A DNA stretch of 17,351 bases from Patescibacteria group bacterium (GCA_018818905.1 JAHIRA010000046.1:1-17351), one strand, 5' to 3'. Positions 1 to 7,595 are shown, numbered from the stretch's first letter. The notes: generated from the letters alone by a model not told the origin. Made by a program: numbers and translations.

Positions 1-144
1 ATTAAGTTGCTTCTTGATTCAAAAAAACTTCAAGCTAAACTCGTCAAAAGAGCCAGTCAGAGGTTAAGCCATTTTGACATCAAAGTAACCGCCAAAGAAA
101 CTATTTCTCTTTTCAATAAAACTTATGAGCACAGAAAAATCTGA
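1..144 (+). CDS. Glycosyltransferase (GT4/GT1-like), C-terminal fragment, partial at left edge
   Basis: An open frame enters from the left edge and ends at TGA 142-144, giving the last 47 residues of a protein whose body lies outside the window. The tail has lysine- and arginine-rich helices followed by a segment reading VTAKETISLFNKTYEH. That resembles the closing helix of group 1/family 4 glycosyltransferases, where a conserved aromatic-x-x-T-A segment is followed by a helix ending in Tyr. The catalytic GT-B domain cannot be seen, so the family call rests on this tail and on the glycosyltransferase neighbours downstream. The end overlaps the next start codon (125) by 20 bases, which suggests translational coupling within one operon. 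It could be another protein with a similar helical tail. Confidence 0.5.
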   Translation: MKLLLDSKKLQAKLVKRASQRLSHFDIKVTAKETISLFNKTYEHRKI

Positions 145-508
145 CAAAATCGGACTCTGGGAGCGACTGGTTCCAAGCAAAGGGAATTTGATTGTCTTTC
201 TTGTTTCGGTTACTTTCAATCTTGGTTTGTGGGCTTTTATGTATTTTGGTTTTGAGCCCAGCGATATCCCCATGCCACTTCATTACAATATTTATCAAGG
301 CATTGATATGTTTGATACTTGGTCAAAGCTTTACATTATTCCTGTTCTTGGTCTGGTTTTTATCTTCCTCAATTATCTACTGTCTGTGTTTGTTTTTGGC
401 AAGGACAAGCTCATGGCCTATTTTCTAAACTCGAGCAGTGTCTTGTTGCAACTGATTCTTTTGACAGCCTTTTTTTGGATACTTAATCTGCAAAAAGAAA
501 TTTTCTAA
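125..508 (+). CDS. Small three-helix membrane protein with PLHYNIYxGID motif
   Basis: A 127-aa protein with a short polar N-terminus and three predicted membrane helices at about residues 22-42, 68-91 and 101-121. Between helices 1 and 2 is a distinctive loop, PMPLHYNIYQGIDM (residues 49-62), of the kind I associate with small membrane proteins of Patescibacteria. A similar P-x-H-x-N motif occurs in DUF1648-like proteins, but I cannot show a relationship. It begins inside the end of the upstream glycosyltransferase and stops 3 bases before the next ATG, so it is firmly inside the glycan operon. A role as accessory membrane subunit for lipid-linked sugar assembly is inferred only from position. 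Function unknown. Confidence 0.82.
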   Translation: MSTEKSDKIGLWERLVPSKGNLIVFLVSVTFNLGLWAFMYFGFEPSDIPMPLHYNIYQGIDMFDTWSKLYIIPVLGLVFIFLNYLLSVFVFGKDKLMAYFLNSSSVLLQLILLTAFFWILNLQKEIF

Positions 509-511
509 AAT

Positions 512-2008
512 ATGAATCACAAACCTATCAGCAACAGATATTTTATTCGTTTCTTTGAAATGCTACCTGGGGTTTTGTCCTGGGGAACTTTGATTGGTTG
601 TGTTGTTTTTTCTTTTCTGGTTCCGGTATGGGTGGCGGTTTTTATCATTTGTTTTGATCTCTATTGGCTTATTAGAGTGGCTTATTTGGCCTACTTCCTG
701 ATTCGCTCGTACAAAAAGATGAGACGTAATATGGAATTTGATTGGTATAGAAAGCTTCAGAAAGTGAAAGGCTATGAAGATATTTATCATCTGGTGATTG
801 TTCCAACCTACAAAGAGGGTTTGGATGTTCTTAGGCCAACTTTTCAGGCCTTGGTGGATTCCAATTATCCTGAAGATAAGTTGATGGTTGTGTTGGCCGT
901 TGAAGAAAGAGACAAAGAGAATGGTCTTAAGATCGCTGCAAGCGTAGAAGAAGAATTTGGTTCTAGATTTGATGAATTTTTGGTTACCGTTCACCCCAAA
1001 GATATTGTTGGTGAAACTGCCGGCAAGGGCTCAAATGAGGCCTGGGCTGGCAAAAGAGCCAAAGAAATCATTGATGAGAAAGGGATCCCATATGAAGATA
1101 TTTTGGTTTCGACTCTGGATTGTGACACTTGCGTTCATAAAGAGTATTTCCCTTGTTTGTCGGTTAAGTTTTTGACCACCGAAGATCGATTGCATGCCAG
1201 TTATCAACCGGTTCCTATGTTTTTTAATAATATCTGGGACTCTCCGGCCCTGATGAGAGTAGTAGCCATGAGCAATACTTTCTGGATGCTAATGGAACAG
1301 GCTAGGCCAGAACGTTTATATACTTTCTCATCTCATAGTATGAGTTTCAAAGCTTTGGTTGATGTTGGATTCTGGCAAACCAATGTTGTCTCAGAAGACT
1401 CAAGAATTTTTTGGCAGAATTTTATTCGCTATAATGGTAATTATCGCTGTGAGCCATTGTTAATCCCTGTCTATATGGACACTGTGCTAGCCGATACTTT
1501 TTGGAAGAGTATTATTAACCAATACAAGCAACAGCGACGTTGGGCCTGGGGCATAGAAAATGTGCCTTATATTTTCTCTAATTTTGTGGGCAATAAAAGC
1601 ATTCCTCTTGGCAAAAAATTTGTTCACAGTTTTAGAATGCTCGAAGGTTTTCATTCTTGGGCGACCAATGCCTTGATGATTTTTATTCTGGGATGGTTGC
1701 CTTTGATTTTGGGTGGTGATGCCTTTTCAACGACTCTGTTAGCCCAAAACCTACCCTTCGTCACTCAGTGGCTAATGACCATATCTATGGTTGGTATGTT
1801 TGTTTCGGCAACGTTGAATATGCTGATGCTTCCCAGAAGGCCAAAAAAATATGGCAAGCGTCGTTTTATTATGATGCTTTTGCAGTGGCTGTTCTTGCCG
1901 ATTAGTACTATCTTCTTGGGCGCTTTTCCAGCCATCGATTCTCAAACTAGAATGATGTTTGGCAGGCGAATGGGTTTTTGGGTGACAGAAAAAGTAAGAA
2001 AGAAATAG
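512..2008 (+). CDS. Membrane-bound family 2 glycosyltransferase
   Basis: A 498-aa processive-type GT2 enzyme that probably transfers sugars from a nucleotide-sugar donor on the cytoplasmic face of the membrane. Two helices (about 22-48 and 50-66) precede the GT-A domain, which starts at VIVPTYKEG (95-103). The metal-binding D-x-D is D203-C-D205. The catalytic ED is at 295-296 (SEDSRIFWQ). The acceptor-site Q-x-x-R-W motif is QQRRW at 340-344. At least three more helices follow (about 384-404, 418-440, 452-475). This architecture matches cellulose/hyaluronan-synthase-like GT2 proteins, but donor and product cannot be read from sequence. Start ATG 512 lies 3 bases after the upstream stop, and the stop is 1 base before the next ATG. 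Likely work: capsule or cell-surface polysaccharide synthesis. Confidence 0.9.
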   Translation: MNHKPISNRYFIRFFEMLPGVLSWGTLIGCVVFSFLVPVWVAVFIICFDLYWLIRVAYLAYFLIRSYKKMRRNMEFDWYRKLQKVKGYEDIYHLVIVPTYKEGLDVLRPTFQALVDSNYPEDKLMVVLAVEERDKENGLKIAASVEEEFGSRFDEFLVTVHPKDIVGETAGKGSNEAWAGKRAKEIIDEKGIPYEDILVSTLDCDTCVHKEYFPCLSVKFLTTEDRLHASYQPVPMFFNNIWDSPALMRVVAMSNTFWMLMEQARPERLYTFSSHSMSFKALVDVGFWQTNVVSEDSRIFWQNFIRYNGNYRCEPLLIPVYMDTVLADTFWKSIINQYKQQRRWAWGIENVPYIFSNFVGNKSIPLGKKFVHSFRMLEGFHSWATNALMIFILGWLPLILGGDAFSTTLLAQNLPFVTQWLMTISMVGMFVSATLNMLMLPRRPKKYGKRRFIMMLLQWLFLPISTIFLGAFPAIDSQTRMMFGRRMGFWVTEKVRKK

Positions 2009-2009
2009 C

Positions 2010-3092
2010 ATGCTCTATCTGTTGGATTTTATTTTGGCTTTTTCCTTATCTGTGGTGGCAACGCTGTTTGTCAAAAAGCTGGCTCTCAAGTACAAAATTG
2101 TTGATGATCCGGGATCCAAAAGAAAGATCCACACAAAACCAATACCACTTCTTGGAGGGGTAGCGGTTTTTTTTAGTTTTACTGTTGCCATTCTGAGCTA
2201 TTCTTTTTTTGATCAGCAGTTGCTGAGTGGCTATCTTATGCCCAAACATCTTCTTGGTATTCTTCTTGGTGGACTAGTTCTGATTGTTGGTGGGGCTCTT
2301 GATGATAAGTATAGTCTCAAACCAAGTCGACAAATACTTTTCCCCATATTCGCAGCTATCATTATTATTGCTTCTGGAATTGGCATTGATTACATCTCCA
2401 ATCCTTTTGGCGAAGCTTTTTTACTGGAAGGAAGTAGGATAGAAATTCTTAATTTCAATGGAACCCCATATTATTTAGTTGTTTTTGCTGATCTCTTTAC
2501 TTTTGTTTGGATTCTGGGGATGACATATACAACCAAGATTCTAGATGGGATGGATGGTTTGGTTTCTGGACTAACAGTTATCGCCGGGGTAATTATTTTT
2601 TTCCTTAGTCTACAAGACAAAATAATGCAGCCCGAGACTGCTCTTCTGGCCATTGTTATGGCTGGAGCTTTTGCTGGTTTTTTGCTTTTTAACTTCAATC
2701 CGGCCAAAATCTTTTTGGGAGAAGGGGGAAGTACTTTGGCGGGGTTTCTAATTGGGACTTTGGCAATTGTGTCTGGTGGCAAGTTGGCCACGGCACTTCT
2801 GATTATGAGTATTCCAATTATTGATTTGGCTTTTGTTATTCTAAAAAGAATTTTTGATAAACGAGAGCTCAAGGCTCCTGACACCAAACATCTTCACTTT
2901 AGACTTCTTAGAATGGGCTTGTCGCAGAGAAAAACTGTACTCATTATGTATGCTATTTCGGCTACCCTTGGTTCAGTGGCATTGCTTTATGAGGGCAAGG
3001 CCAAAGTCGTATTTTTACTAGTCTTGGGAGTCATGATTTTGCTGTTTTTGGTGATTGTTTCTTGGTGGAGTAAAAAGAAAAAAGAAGCTTGA
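2010..3092 (+). CDS. WecA/TagO/MraY-like polyprenyl-phosphate sugar-1-phosphate transferase
   Basis: A 360-aa polytopic membrane enzyme of the glycosyltransferase 4 superfamily, which moves a UDP-linked N-acetylhexosamine-1-phosphate onto undecaprenyl phosphate to start a lipid-linked glycan. Family signatures appear in order: DDPGSKRKIHTKPIPLLGG (32-50), the Mg-binding DD at 98-99 (GALDDK), LDGMDGL (178-184), FLGEGGS (235-241) and HLHFRLL (294-300). The last resembles the cytoplasmic HLHHRL loop of WecA/TagO more than MraY, and the operon with glycosyltransferases also favours a surface-polysaccharide initiator over peptidoglycan synthesis. Two odd residues: E238 replaces the usual Asp of F-M-G-D-x-G-S, and K176 sits where N-x-x-D-G-x-D-G-L normally has Asn. 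ATG 2010 is 1 base after the upstream stop. It ends the operon; its TGA overlaps the rplU -35 box. Confidence 0.88.
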   Translation: MLYLLDFILAFSLSVVATLFVKKLALKYKIVDDPGSKRKIHTKPIPLLGGVAVFFSFTVAILSYSFFDQQLLSGYLMPKHLLGILLGGLVLIVGGALDDKYSLKPSRQILFPIFAAIIIIASGIGIDYISNPFGEAFLLEGSRIEILNFNGTPYYLVVFADLFTFVWILGMTYTTKILDGMDGLVSGLTVIAGVIIFFLSLQDKIMQPETALLAIVMAGAFAGFLLFNFNPAKIFLGEGGSTLAGFLIGTLAIVSGGKLATALLIMSIPIIDLAFVILKRIFDKRELKAPDTKHLHFRLLRMGLSQRKTVLIMYAISATLGSVALLYEGKAKVVFLLVLGVMILLFLVIVSWWSKKKKEA

Positions 3093-3116
3093 CAATTAGC
3101 CAGAAATTGATAGAAT
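3089..3116 (+). promoter_or_regulatory. Sigma70-type promoter for rplU
   Basis: TTGACA at 3089-3094 (perfect -35), a 16-base spacer and TAGAAT at 3111-3116 (5 of 6 matches to the -10 consensus). The predicted start is near 3123, leaving a leader of about 20 nt before ATG 3144. The -35 box overlaps the stop codon of the upstream glycan gene (TGA 3090-3092), so rplU has its own promoter although it follows that operon by only 51 bases. Confidence 0.8.
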
Positions 3117-3143
3117 TTCTTTGTTAGTCAAAATCACAAATTT

Positions 3144-3452
3144 ATGAAATTTGCAGTTATAAAAAGCGGTGGTAAACAATACCTTGTCGAAAAAGGCGAT
3201 GTTTTGGATGTCGAAAAACTAGAAAAAGAAGCCAAGGACACCATTGAATTTGAAGAAGTTCTAATGATCGCCGATGACAAAGACATTAAATTTGGTTCAC
3301 CTATGATTGAGGGGGCCAAAGTTAAAGCCGAAGTTGTTCAAGAGTACAAAGACAAGAAAGTTATCGGAATCAAATACAAGGCCAAGAAAAGACAAAGAAA
3401 AAAGTTTGGCCACAGACAGCAATATACCCAAGTCAAAATCCTGGAAGTTTAA
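3144..3452 (+). CDS. rplU: 50S ribosomal protein L21
   Basis: A 102-aa protein of standard L21 length. It opens with FAVIKSGGKQYLVEKGD, the classic L21 N-terminus, and ends with a basic KKRQRKKFGHRQQYTQVKI segment that matches the rRNA-binding C-terminal signature. L21 binds 23S rRNA in the large subunit. In many bacteria rplU is followed by rpmA (L27) and obgE. Here it stands alone between its own promoter (3089-3116) and a strong hairpin terminator (3468-3498), so it is a monocistronic unit. The facing gene, recR, is convergent. No Shine-Dalgarno is obvious upstream of ATG 3144; the family N-terminus fixes the start. Confidence 0.97.
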   Translation: MKFAVIKSGGKQYLVEKGDVLDVEKLEKEAKDTIEFEEVLMIADDKDIKFGSPMIEGAKVKAEVVQEYKDKKVIGIKYKAKKRQRKKFGHRQQYTQVKILEV

Positions 3453-3467
3453 ACTTCTACTCATATA

Positions 3468-3504
3468 AAAACCGTGCACTTCTATAGTGCACGGTTTTGT
3501 TTTG
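3468..3504. terminator. Strong intrinsic terminator, probably bidirectional, between rplU and recR
   Basis: A perfect 13-bp inverted repeat pairs 3468-3480 with 3486-3498 around a 5-nt loop (3481-3485). The core is CCGTGCACT/AGTGCACGG, flanked by A4 on the left and T4 plus further Ts on the right. The T tract ends plus-strand transcription of rplU. The A tract (3467-3471) gives a U run for minus-strand transcription leaving recR, so it can serve both convergent units. Confidence 0.9.
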
Positions 3505-3519
3505 TTCTTATTTGTGTGG

Positions 3520-4128
3520 CTAAATTTTTCCTCTTCCTTCTAGAGCTTTACTAATAGTCATTTGATCAGCATATTCAAGATCACTGCCAATAGGGAGGCC
3601 ACGAGCAATTCTAGTCATGCTGACATCGTGAGACTTGAGTAGCTTGGCAATATACATTGAAGTAGCTTCACCCTCAAGACTGGGATTGGTAGCCATGATG
3701 ATCTCGTCAAATTTTGGGGTAGAAGTTTCTATTCTTTGAACTAGTTCTTTGATCTTGAGATCTTCGGGGTTAATGTTGTCGATAGGGGAGATAGCGCCGT
3801 GCAAAACATGGTAGAGGCCGTTAAATTCATGAGTAGATTCAATAGCCAGAACATCCCAGGGTTCCTCCACAACACAGACAATTAGTTGATTTCTGGCTTT
3901 GTTCTGGCAGATGTAACAAGGGTCATTCTCAGCAATATTGTGGCAAGTATTACAAAAGACAATGCCCTTGTTTAGGTCTTCTAGAGATCGAGATAGAGAG
4001 CTTCTTTCGTGTTGAGGTTGCTTCATGAGATAAAAAGAAAGCCTCTCAGCAGATTTGGGGCCGACGCCAGGGAGTTTTGAGAGCTCTCTAATGAGGTCTT
4101 GAAGCGATTTGGGAAGGACGCTATCCAT
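3520..4128 (-). CDS. recR: Recombination mediator protein RecR
   Basis: A 202-aa protein of the usual RecR length. It acts with RecF/RecO in loading RecA at single-strand gaps. Visible in order: a helix-hairpin-helix LPGVGPKSAERLSF (19-32); a Cys4 zinc finger with C59, C62, C71 and C74 (CNTC...CYIC); a Toprim domain beginning QLIVCVVEE (81-89) and including ATNPSLEGEATSMYI (146-160); and a C-terminal RIARGLPIGSDLEYAD (173-188), a near-invariant RecR signature. It is the last gene of a dnaB-ybaB-recR run. ATG 4128 lies 2 bases after the ybaB stop, so translation is probably coupled. Confidence 0.97.
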   Translation of the reverse strand: MDSVLPKSLQDLIRELSKLPGVGPKSAERLSFYLMKQPQHERSSLSRSLEDLNKGIVFCNTCHNIAENDPCYICQNKARNQLIVCVVEEPWDVLAIESTHEFNGLYHVLHGAISPIDNINPEDLKIKELVQRIETSTPKFDEIIMATNPSLEGEATSMYIAKLLKSHDVSMTRIARGLPIGSDLEYADQMTISKALEGRGKI

Positions 4129-4130
4129 AA

Positions 4131-4421
4131 TTAGAAAGGGAGACTTAATTCGCCGCTTTGAATTTTTCTGGCCATGACTTTTTGAATTTCTTTGGTGGCG
4201 TTTTGGAAAGCGTTTTTGATTTCTTGTTCTAAAGTGTCTTTGTTTTCAGCTGACAAAACTTCAACGTCAATATCAATATCTTCGATTTCTTGGTTACCAT
4301 TCATGGTGATTCTGACCTTGCCATGATAGGCTTCTCCGGTAACTTTTTCTTCAGCTAGAGTTTTTTTCATGTCATTGGCCTGCTTTCTCATGGCGGCCAT
4401 GTCCTTTAGTTTTCCGAGCAT
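4131..4421 (-). CDS. ybaB: YbaB/EbfC-family nucleoid-associated protein
   Basis: A 96-aa protein slightly shorter than the usual 100-110. It starts with MLGKLKDMAAMRKQANDMKK, the amphipathic N-terminal helix typical of the family. A central beta section (VTGEAYHGKVRITMNGNQE, about 27-45) follows, then a C-terminal helical segment with NAFQNATKEIQKVMARKI. Family members are dimeric DNA-binding proteins that coat the nucleoid. ybaB next to recR is a very common pairing, here with 2 bases between them. In many bacteria dnaX precedes them, but here dnaB does (9 bases upstream), and dnaX lies about 8 kb away on the other strand. Confidence 0.93.
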   Translation of the reverse strand: MLGKLKDMAAMRKQANDMKKTLAEEKVTGEAYHGKVRITMNGNQEIEDIDIDVEVLSAENKDTLEQEIKNAFQNATKEIQKVMARKIQSGELSLPF

Positions 4422-4430
4422 AATTTTTGG

Positions 4431-5774
4431 TTAGCTTGATTTTTTAAGATTCTCAAACCTTACCTTATCATGATTAAAATATAAATCAACTTTACCTGTG
4501 GGACCATTCCTATGTTTTTTGATATGAATTTCGGCGATATTCTTGTTCTCTGTGTCAGCATTATACATAACCTCACGGTAGATAAACATAACCACGTCAG
4601 CATCTTGCTCAATTGACCCTGATTCCCTGAGGTCAGAAAGCTGCGGGATTTGAGGAGATCTGTTTTCAACAGCACGAGAAAGTTGAGAAAGAGCCAAAAC
4701 TGGGATATCAAGCTCTCTGGCAATTCCTTTGAGGGATCTTGAAATTTCAGAAATTTCTTGAACTCTATTGTCTGGATTCCGACCTTCCATGAGTTGGAGA
4801 TAGTCAACAACCACAAGACCTAAGCCGTGCTCAGATTGAAGTCTTCTGGCCTTGGTTCTGATTTCCATGGCGTTAGCGGAAGGAGTGTCGTCAATAAAAA
4901 TTGGAGCTTCTGAGAGAATTCCCATCGCCTGACCGACTCTAGGAAAATCGTCACTGTTTTCACTGTCAGAAAGTTTCCCGGTTCTCATTTTCCATAGGTC
5001 AACCCCAGCCTGGGCGCACAGAAGGCGGTCGACGAGCTGTTCTTTTGACATTTCAAGACTAAAGATTCCGGTTGGGACCTTGCTTTTGACAGCAATTTGT
5101 CGGCAGAGATCTAGGGCAAAGGCGGTTTTTCCCATGGAAGGTCTAGCAGCTAGAATAACTAAGTCTGATTTTTGAAAACCGGCCAAAAGATTATCAAGGT
5201 CCACGAAGCCGGTTGGGATGCCTCTGAGTTTGTTACCGTCTTTGTGCAGCTCGTCAATTCTTTCGAAGGTATCAGTCAGAATGCTTTTGATAGGGGTAAA
5301 CTTGTTTTTGAGATACTTCTGAGATACGCTAAAAAGCTTTTGTTCGGCTGAATCAAGGACTTTTTCAATGGGAGTGGTTTCTTCGTGAGCCAGTTCAGAA
5401 ATTTCTCCGGCAGTCCTTTGTAGTCTTCTGAGAGTAGATTTCTGTTGAACGATTTTGGCATAATGAATAACATTGCCGGCAGTGGGGACGACATTGGCCA
5501 GGGTCACAAGCTTGCTGCGGCCACCAATCTCTTCCAATTTATTTTTTTTCTGAAGAACATTTGAAAGACTAACTACGTCAATGGGTTCTCTTTTTTCATA
5601 AAGATCAATCATAGCCTCAAAAACGGCGCCATGACTTTCTTTATAAAAATCTTCAGCTTTGACAATGTCAGCAATTTTGATAATAGCTTCTTTGTCAATC
5701 ATAAGGGATCCCAGAACACTTTCCTCAGCTTCTATGTTTTGAGGTGGCAGGCTCTGATCAATTTTGTCTAGCAT
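4431..5774 (-). CDS. dnaB: Replicative DNA helicase DnaB
   Basis: A 447-aa hexameric 5'-3' helicase of the replication fork, full length and without an intein. The N-terminal DnaB domain begins at LPPQNIEAEESVLGSLMID (9-27). The RecA-like motor carries Walker A ARPSMGKTA (210-218; K216, T217), the catalytic Glu in FSLEMS (E241) and Walker B VVVDYLQLM (321-329, D324). DLRESGSIEQDAD (381-393) follows, then KKHRNGPTG (419-427), which carries the candidate Arg finger. ATG 5774 is supported by the family N-terminus. It heads the dnaB-ybaB-recR unit, with an extended -10 promoter candidate just upstream and the cysS terminator beyond that. Confidence 0.97.
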   Translation of the reverse strand: MLDKIDQSLPPQNIEAEESVLGSLMIDKEAIIKIADIVKAEDFYKESHGAVFEAMIDLYEKREPIDVVSLSNVLQKKNKLEEIGGRSKLVTLANVVPTAGNVIHYAKIVQQKSTLRRLQRTAGEISELAHEETTPIEKVLDSAEQKLFSVSQKYLKNKFTPIKSILTDTFERIDELHKDGNKLRGIPTGFVDLDNLLAGFQKSDLVILAARPSMGKTAFALDLCRQIAVKSKVPTGIFSLEMSKEQLVDRLLCAQAGVDLWKMRTGKLSDSENSDDFPRVGQAMGILSEAPIFIDDTPSANAMEIRTKARRLQSEHGLGLVVVDYLQLMEGRNPDNRVQEISEISRSLKGIARELDIPVLALSQLSRAVENRSPQIPQLSDLRESGSIEQDADVVMFIYREVMYNADTENKNIAEIHIKKHRNGPTGKVDLYFNHDKVRFENLKKSS

Positions 5775-5798
5775 GTTGTATTTTTTAGACGATACTTG

Positions 5799-5807
5799 AT
5801 CATATCA
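5799..5807 (-). promoter_or_regulatory. Extended -10 promoter candidate for dnaB-ybaB-recR
   Basis: On the minus strand the bases read TGATATGAT, an extended -10 (TGn followed by TATGAT, 5 of 6 matches). It is 24 bases upstream of the dnaB ATG and directly downstream of the cysS terminator. No good -35 box is present at the right spacing, which an extended -10 does not need. It is the best placed element in a 99-base gap, but unproven. Confidence 0.5.
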
Positions 5808-5817
5808 TATGACAATT

Positions 5818-5842
5818 AAAAAGGGGAGAGTCACTTCTCCCC
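5818..5842 (-). terminator. Intrinsic terminator downstream of cysS
   Basis: GGGGAGA (5823-5829) pairs with TCTCCCC (5836-5842), extendable by one G-T pair around a 4-nt loop. On the minus strand the stem is followed directly by five Ts (complement of 5818-5822). It lies between the cysS stop (5874) and dnaB, so the two minus-strand genes are separate transcription units. Confidence 0.82.
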
Positions 5843-5873
5843 AAGATATCCCCGATTGTCGACAGTAATTATT

Positions 5874-7313
5874 TTATTCTGTATTGCCTCTCATTATTTC
5901 TTGTCCGGAAGCCGTGTCTTTAAGCGCAAAACCCTCTTTCTCAATTTCTTCCCTGAGGCTATCTGACAAATCAAAATCCTTACTTTGACGAGCTGCTTCA
6001 CGTTTGTCAAGGAGGATTTGAATCTTGTCTGGGATGTTTGCTTGAGACTTCTCTAGGTAGAGAAAGAAAAGACCCACAACTTGATCAAGCTTTCTAAGAA
6101 GGTCTACACTTCGCTTTGCCTCTTCGCGGTTGATTTTGCCTTGGTCAATAAACTGGTTAGTTTTGGAAATAAAATCATAAATAACAGCCAGGGCTTCTGG
6201 AGTATTAAGATCGTTTGCCAAAGCCTTGTCAAAATTGTCTTCAGCTTGCTCTATCAGGGCCATAGCCTCAAGATTAGTGCCGGCAGTGTTCTCGATTCTT
6301 TTGAGACGCCCAATGAAATCTATAACTCGCTGCAGACCCTTCTTTACATTATCAAGATTAGCAAAAGAGAAGTGAGCCTTAGAACGATAATGAGTGCCAA
6401 AGATAAAGAAGCGATACACCAGAGGGTCGTAACCTAGTTTTTCTAAGTCAGAAATAGTGTAAATAGTACCTTTGGATTTTGACATCTTGGTCCCATCGAC
6501 GAGGATATGACGACGGTGCAACCATAGATTGACAAATTTAGTACCATTGGCGGCTTCGCTTTGAGCAATCTCAGCTTCATGATGAGGGAAGATATTGTCT
6601 TCACCGCCGGTGTGAATATCTATTGTCGGACCGAGGTACTTTTTGGCCATGGCTGAGCATTCGAGATGCCAGCCGGGGTAGCCCTTGCTCCAAGGAGAAT
6701 CCCATTTCATCAAGTGCTTCTCGGGAGCTTTGACCCACAGAACAAAGTCATGCGGACTTTTTTTGTTGGAATCTTTGACCACAGCTTCTCGAACTTCTTC
6801 TTCAAGCTTCTCGGGAGTATTTCCTGACAGATTTCCATAGTCCTCAAATTTAGAAATATCGTAATAAACAGTCCCGTCTTTTTCGTAAGCGTAGCCTTTG
6901 TTGATTAGTTCTTTGATAATAACAATCATTTCCTGAACATGATCGGTAGCTCTGGGATATTTGTTGGCTAGGCTAAAATTGAGTTTCTTGAGGTCCAAAA
7001 AAAACTGCTTTTCAAAAAAGCGAGCAATTTCTTCTGGAGTTTTGCCTTCTTCTCTAGCTTTCTTGATGATTTTGTCTTCACCTTCATCGGCATCCGAGGT
7101 CAGGTGACCAACGTCAGTAATGTTCATGATCTGCTTGACCTGGTAGCCCTTGAATTCAAGATAGCGTTTGAGAAAATCATTGGTCAAGAAAGTGGCAAAG
7201 TTGCCAATAGTGGCAAAGCTATAAACCGTGGGACCACAGTTGTACATCAGAATTTCTTTTTTGCCAGGGTCAAAGTTTTCTTCTGTTTTGCTGTAAGTGT
7301 TGTAAAATTTCAT
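5874..7313 (-). CDS. cysS: Cysteinyl-tRNA synthetase
   Basis: A 479-aa class I enzyme that attaches cysteine to tRNA-Cys. I start it at ATG 7313 (MKFYNTYSK), which aligns with the family opening M-x-x-x-N-T. A TTG five codons earlier (7328) would also stay in frame but is less likely. Numbering from ATG 7313, the zinc ligands are visible as C26 (NCGPTVY), C219 (GWHLECSAM) and the HHEAE segment (FPHHEAEIAQSEA, about 242-254). KMSKS is intact at 276-280. The HIGH signature is degenerate: the segment reads FATIGNFATF where most enzymes have an H-I-G-H or H-I-G-N core. The DALR-like anticodon domain is present and length is normal, so it is probably functional. It is divergent from the small membrane-protein gene upstream and has its own terminator. 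Confidence 0.95.
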   Translation of the reverse strand: MKFYNTYSKTEENFDPGKKEILMYNCGPTVYSFATIGNFATFLTNDFLKRYLEFKGYQVKQIMNITDVGHLTSDADEGEDKIIKKAREEGKTPEEIARFFEKQFFLDLKKLNFSLANKYPRATDHVQEMIVIIKELINKGYAYEKDGTVYYDISKFEDYGNLSGNTPEKLEEEVREAVVKDSNKKSPHDFVLWVKAPEKHLMKWDSPWSKGYPGWHLECSAMAKKYLGPTIDIHTGGEDNIFPHHEAEIAQSEAANGTKFVNLWLHRRHILVDGTKMSKSKGTIYTISDLEKLGYDPLVYRFFIFGTHYRSKAHFSFANLDNVKKGLQRVIDFIGRLKRIENTAGTNLEAMALIEQAEDNFDKALANDLNTPEALAVIYDFISKTNQFIDQGKINREEAKRSVDLLRKLDQVVGLFFLYLEKSQANIPDKIQILLDKREAARQSKDFDLSDSLREEIEKEGFALKDTASGQEIMRGNTE

Positions 7314-7321
7314 ATTTTTGT

Positions 7322-7349
7322 TTGTCAATTAATACTTTTATGGTATCAT
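7322..7349 (+). promoter_or_regulatory. Promoter for the 54-aa membrane protein
   Basis: TTGTCA at 7322-7327, a 16-base spacer and TATCAT at 7344-7349, preceded by TGG (7341-7343) to give an extended -10. The predicted start is near 7356, about 50 nt ahead of the ATG at 7405. It sits in the 91-base gap between the divergent cysS start and the small ORF. The -35 box lies within the likely cysS leader on the other strand. Confidence 0.65.
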
Positions 7350-7404
7350 CTGAGAGCGAATTCGTTAAGCAAACTTTGAAGGAAGGGACAGACAGGAGGA
7401 GAAG

Positions 7405-7569
7405 ATGAGAAAGAATGAGTCTCGGAGAACAGAAGAGCTAGAGATTTGGACGAAGGAGGAATATGAGTTCCCCAAGATAATAATTTGGGCGGTTTTGGTA
7501 GTTCCGGGATTGCTACTGGTGTCGCTTGCCATTTTTCTGGTATATGGCATTCTCTTGAAATGCTCATAA
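7405..7569 (+). CDS. Small single-pass membrane protein, 54 aa
   Basis: A short frame opens at ATG 7405 and ends at TAA 7567-7569. It has one of the best Shine-Dalgarno sequences in the window, AGGAGGAG at 7395-7402, ideally spaced. The product has a charged N-terminal half (MRKNESRRTEELEIWTKEEY) and one strong hydrophobic helix at about residues 25-51, ending in Lys-Cys-Ser. The charge distribution does not give a clear topology. A promoter (7322-7349) and a terminator (7596-7624) flank it, making a complete monocistronic unit of about 270 nt. I recognise no family. The helix is too far from the N-terminus for a classical signal peptide, and a small regulatory membrane protein or single-component toxin is possible but unsupported. 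Antisense frames exist here but lack any ribosome binding site. Confidence 0.72.
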   Translation: MRKNESRRTEELEIWTKEEYEFPKIIIWAVLVVPGLLLVSLAIFLVYGILLKCS

Positions 7570-7595
7570 GAATGAGATGCTTTTGTGATCATACT

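Noticed and set aside
563..994. 143-codon minus-strand open frame inside the GT2 gene
   Set aside because: It is antisense to a gene with full GT2 motifs, has no ribosome binding site and encodes a low-complexity product.
2471..2887. 138-codon minus-strand frame inside the WecA-like gene
   Set aside because: It is the antisense shadow of membrane-protein codons, with no start signal or recognisable motif.
7313..7328. TTG start for cysS at 7328
   Set aside because: The ATG at 7313 matches the conserved family N-terminus, and the TTG has no better ribosome binding site.
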